64,000 nucleotides of DNA, taken from assembly GCA_027382625.1 (NCBI GenBank), contig JAJKFJ010022037.1, positions 62,001 through 126,000 on the forward strand, given 5' to 3'. This stretch comes from Tetmemena sp. SeJ-2015. Lineage: Eukaryota > Ciliophora > Spirotrichea > Sporadotrichida > Oxytrichidae. Below the pieces are notes generated by a model. The model was not told the DNA's origin, did not search any database, and saw only the letters and a program-made list of their open reading frames with translations. This document shows, piece after piece, positions 62,097 to 64,000 of the stretch (position 1 is the stretch's first letter; each line of letters starts with the position of its first letter). The translations under genes were made by a program, and so were the position numbers.

Positions 62097-64000
62097 ATGA
62101 ACAGAGAAAAAGAAAATAACAACATCATTTATGGCTACCCAAAAAGAGAGACCAACTAATCTGCCTCTTATTCTCGCGGCTCCTCCTGGACCTAAAATGC
62201 CTTTCCCTCTAACCCAAGCGCTCTCTAAAATTAGAATATTGGAACCTCTTCAAGTTTGAGCAGTAGCACCTCAGGCTTTAAATCTCAGTCTACTAGCAAT
62301 CTCCCACCCTTGAAGGAGGCCAATAAGTTTTCCTCTTGGGCTGATAAAAGTATTTTTGAGTAAGTCGATGAGTTGCTTGGAGAGTCTTCTGGTTCAGAGA
62401 GTGCGCAAATTAAAAACGACAGTGCCAAGAAATAGCAAAGTGTGAGTCTTAACTTCTAAAGAGAACTTCCTCGAGATAAGGATAGCAAAGTTAAAGATGT
62501 AAAAATAATTATGAGGGAGTGTTTTTAATTGTAGATTTGCGCTTTAACCAAGCATAGAAGGAAGCAATTTTTTCTCTGTCTGGTAGTTTAGACCTAGACG
62601 GTTATGAAATAGAGGATGAGATTGCAGTAAATATGGGCAACCCCGTCGGCAGAGCAGGTTAAAAAAGCTCCCGCAATAATTCAATCCCTCAGGAAATAGA
62701 CGAGAACAGCATTGAAGAAGAGGAGGAAGTGATTGGTAATAGAGAAGAAGAGGCTCATGAGAATGATCCTTATGCTCTAAGTTCCAGTGGAGGGGAACCA
62801 ATAGGCGACTCTCTAGACTTGGATAACTCAGATGACCTGAATAAGATAATAATGAAGTATGAGAACATGCTTGGAGCAACTGCTGCAGATAACGAAGGCT
62901 AGAAAAACATTTCACTCAATAACTCTAAGATTGACTCCAATCAGAAGGGAGGATCGCAAAAATCTCTTGAGGAGTCGTGGGGCGCTCACGAACTTCTAAA
63001 TTAAAACACGAGCGTGTCTGAATAACTCTCTCAGTCAAATGGAAATATCAAACAAAGCGACCAGCACTCTATTAACAAAGGAAGTTTGAAGAATAATCAG
63101 AATGAGATAGATTAAGATTATGAGGACGATGATTTTGAGAACGATCATTAGGAAGACTATGCGCTCGAAGAGAGACTCGGCTCTAGCAAAGAGTTCGATG
63201 ATTAAATAGTCGAGGAGGAGATTTACCTTAACTCTAAACTTGGAACTTAAAAGGATTCAGAATACTTGAATGAGCTATTCAATCAACCTATTAGGACCTA
63301 AAGCTAGTAATGCAAACTCTATTGCAGCTGCAACAAAGGAAAATTAAAACGCTAAGACGGCAGCTTAGAAAATAGTAGCTCAACTTGAAGGGAGTGGAGA
63401 GTATTAAGATGATATAGATGAATTCATCAAGAGGCACATCGAGAACGATGAAAAAGCAAACTAAGTAAAGTTAGATTCCAAGTCAAGTTAAAGAAGCAGG
63501 TAGCGAGAGTAAGAGTTAATAGAAATCCCGAGTTCTGGCTAGCAGTTCCTCATCTAGTGATAGTAGCGAGCCTGATGAAGTATTTGAAGAGGATAAAAGA
63601 TCTCCCAAAGAAATTCTTATGGATGAACTTAAGAAGCTAGCAGATATTTTTAGCAAATACTCACTCACTGAGAGGGAGATGTTCCTCTCAGATCTAGACA
63701 ATATTTATCATAAAATACTATAAATTAATTATGTCATAAGTTTTATGATTTGATTTGATTATAATTTTATTAAATCTATAATATTATTCAGGCCAATTAT
63801 AATTTGCCTCTTTAATTTTTTTATAATATTCTGAAGATTCTATCTTATGATGAGGTCTTATCACACATCATCCCAGCTTTAGAGATTTATGTGAACGAAC
63901 AAGAATTCCTAAAACTCTAGTTATTTACCAAGCTGCCTTCTATTTTCAAGAAACTGATTCAAACTGCTGTAAGTTTTTCTTCTCTTTATTTTATAAACTT
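62097..64000 (+). CDS. Acidic Ser/Asn-rich protein, C-terminus possibly HEAT-like, runs off the window
   Basis: Start ATG 62097 (MNREKENNNIIYGYPKRE). A Ser-rich N-terminus is followed, after an IES at 62495-62536, by FNQAQKEAIFSLSGSLDLDG and a very acidic disordered stretch to about 63300. Then come a helical block AKTAAQKIVAQLEGSGEYQD (about 63350), SPKEILMDELKKLADIFSKY (about 63605) and, after another interruption, KILSYDEVLSHIIPALEIYV with LFTKLPSIFKKLIQTA (63835-63970). The last block has the spacing of HEAT or ARM helices as in phosphatase regulatory subunits; this is weak. A GTAAGT at 63971 probably starts an intron that leaves the window. The 3' end is not present. Confidence 0.62.
62495..62536 (+). 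other. IES, 38 nt, pointer AGAT
   Basis: AGAT at 62495-62498 and 62533-62536. Removal joins KDSKVKD to LRFNQAQKEAIFSL in frame. The insert looks intron-like (starts GT) but no AG end gives the right phase. Confidence 0.7.

Overview
The window reads as ciliate germline (micronuclear) DNA. Coding frames stay open only if TAA and TAG are read as glutamine and TGA alone as stop. This is clearest in a kinesin motor, a Rab2 GTPase and four ion channels. Two kinds of interruption break the genes. The first is ordinary short GT-AG introns (about 30-100 nt). The second is a set of short, mostly AT-rich inserts flanked by exact 2-9 bp direct repeats with no fixed TA; removing the insert plus one repeat copy restores frame and conserved protein sequence. 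That is the signature of internal eliminated sequences (IESs) with pointers, as in hypotrich spirotrichs (Oxytricha, Stylonychia, Tetmemena). The species cannot be fixed from sequence alone.

Layout. About 0.1-6.3 kb (+): a multi-pass membrane protein with a PAS domain. 6.5-9.0 kb (+): a kinesin with C-terminal motor. 9.1-10.9 kb (+): an unrecognised charged, Gln-rich protein. 11.0-15.0 kb (+): a membrane protein with leucine-rich repeats. 15.1-16.3 and 16.5-18.7 kb (-): two unrecognised proteins. 18.9-57 kb (-): a tandem array of four units. Each unit is a large voltage-gated, cyclic-nucleotide-binding-domain cation channel gene (called CNG1-4 here) followed by a small coiled-coil gene of an unrecognised family (called A1-A4 here). 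58.2-61.2 kb (+): an LRR plus coiled-coil protein. 61.2-61.9 kb (-): Rab2, missing its 3' end. 62.1 kb to the edge (+): an acidic, Ser/Asn-rich protein whose end may be helical-repeat.

The array is the dominant feature. All four channels share S4, pore and cyclic-nucleotide-binding segments and a conserved intron inside the cNBD, but differ in selectivity filter (TLGYGD, TAGYGD, TVGYGD, TVGYGD), in tail sequence and in IES positions. Repeated linkage of channel and A gene suggests unit duplication and possibly a shared function; the latter is inference. Gene boundaries in low-complexity tails are approximate because undetected IESs shift the frame. No tRNA, rRNA, CRISPR or transposase gene was recognised.
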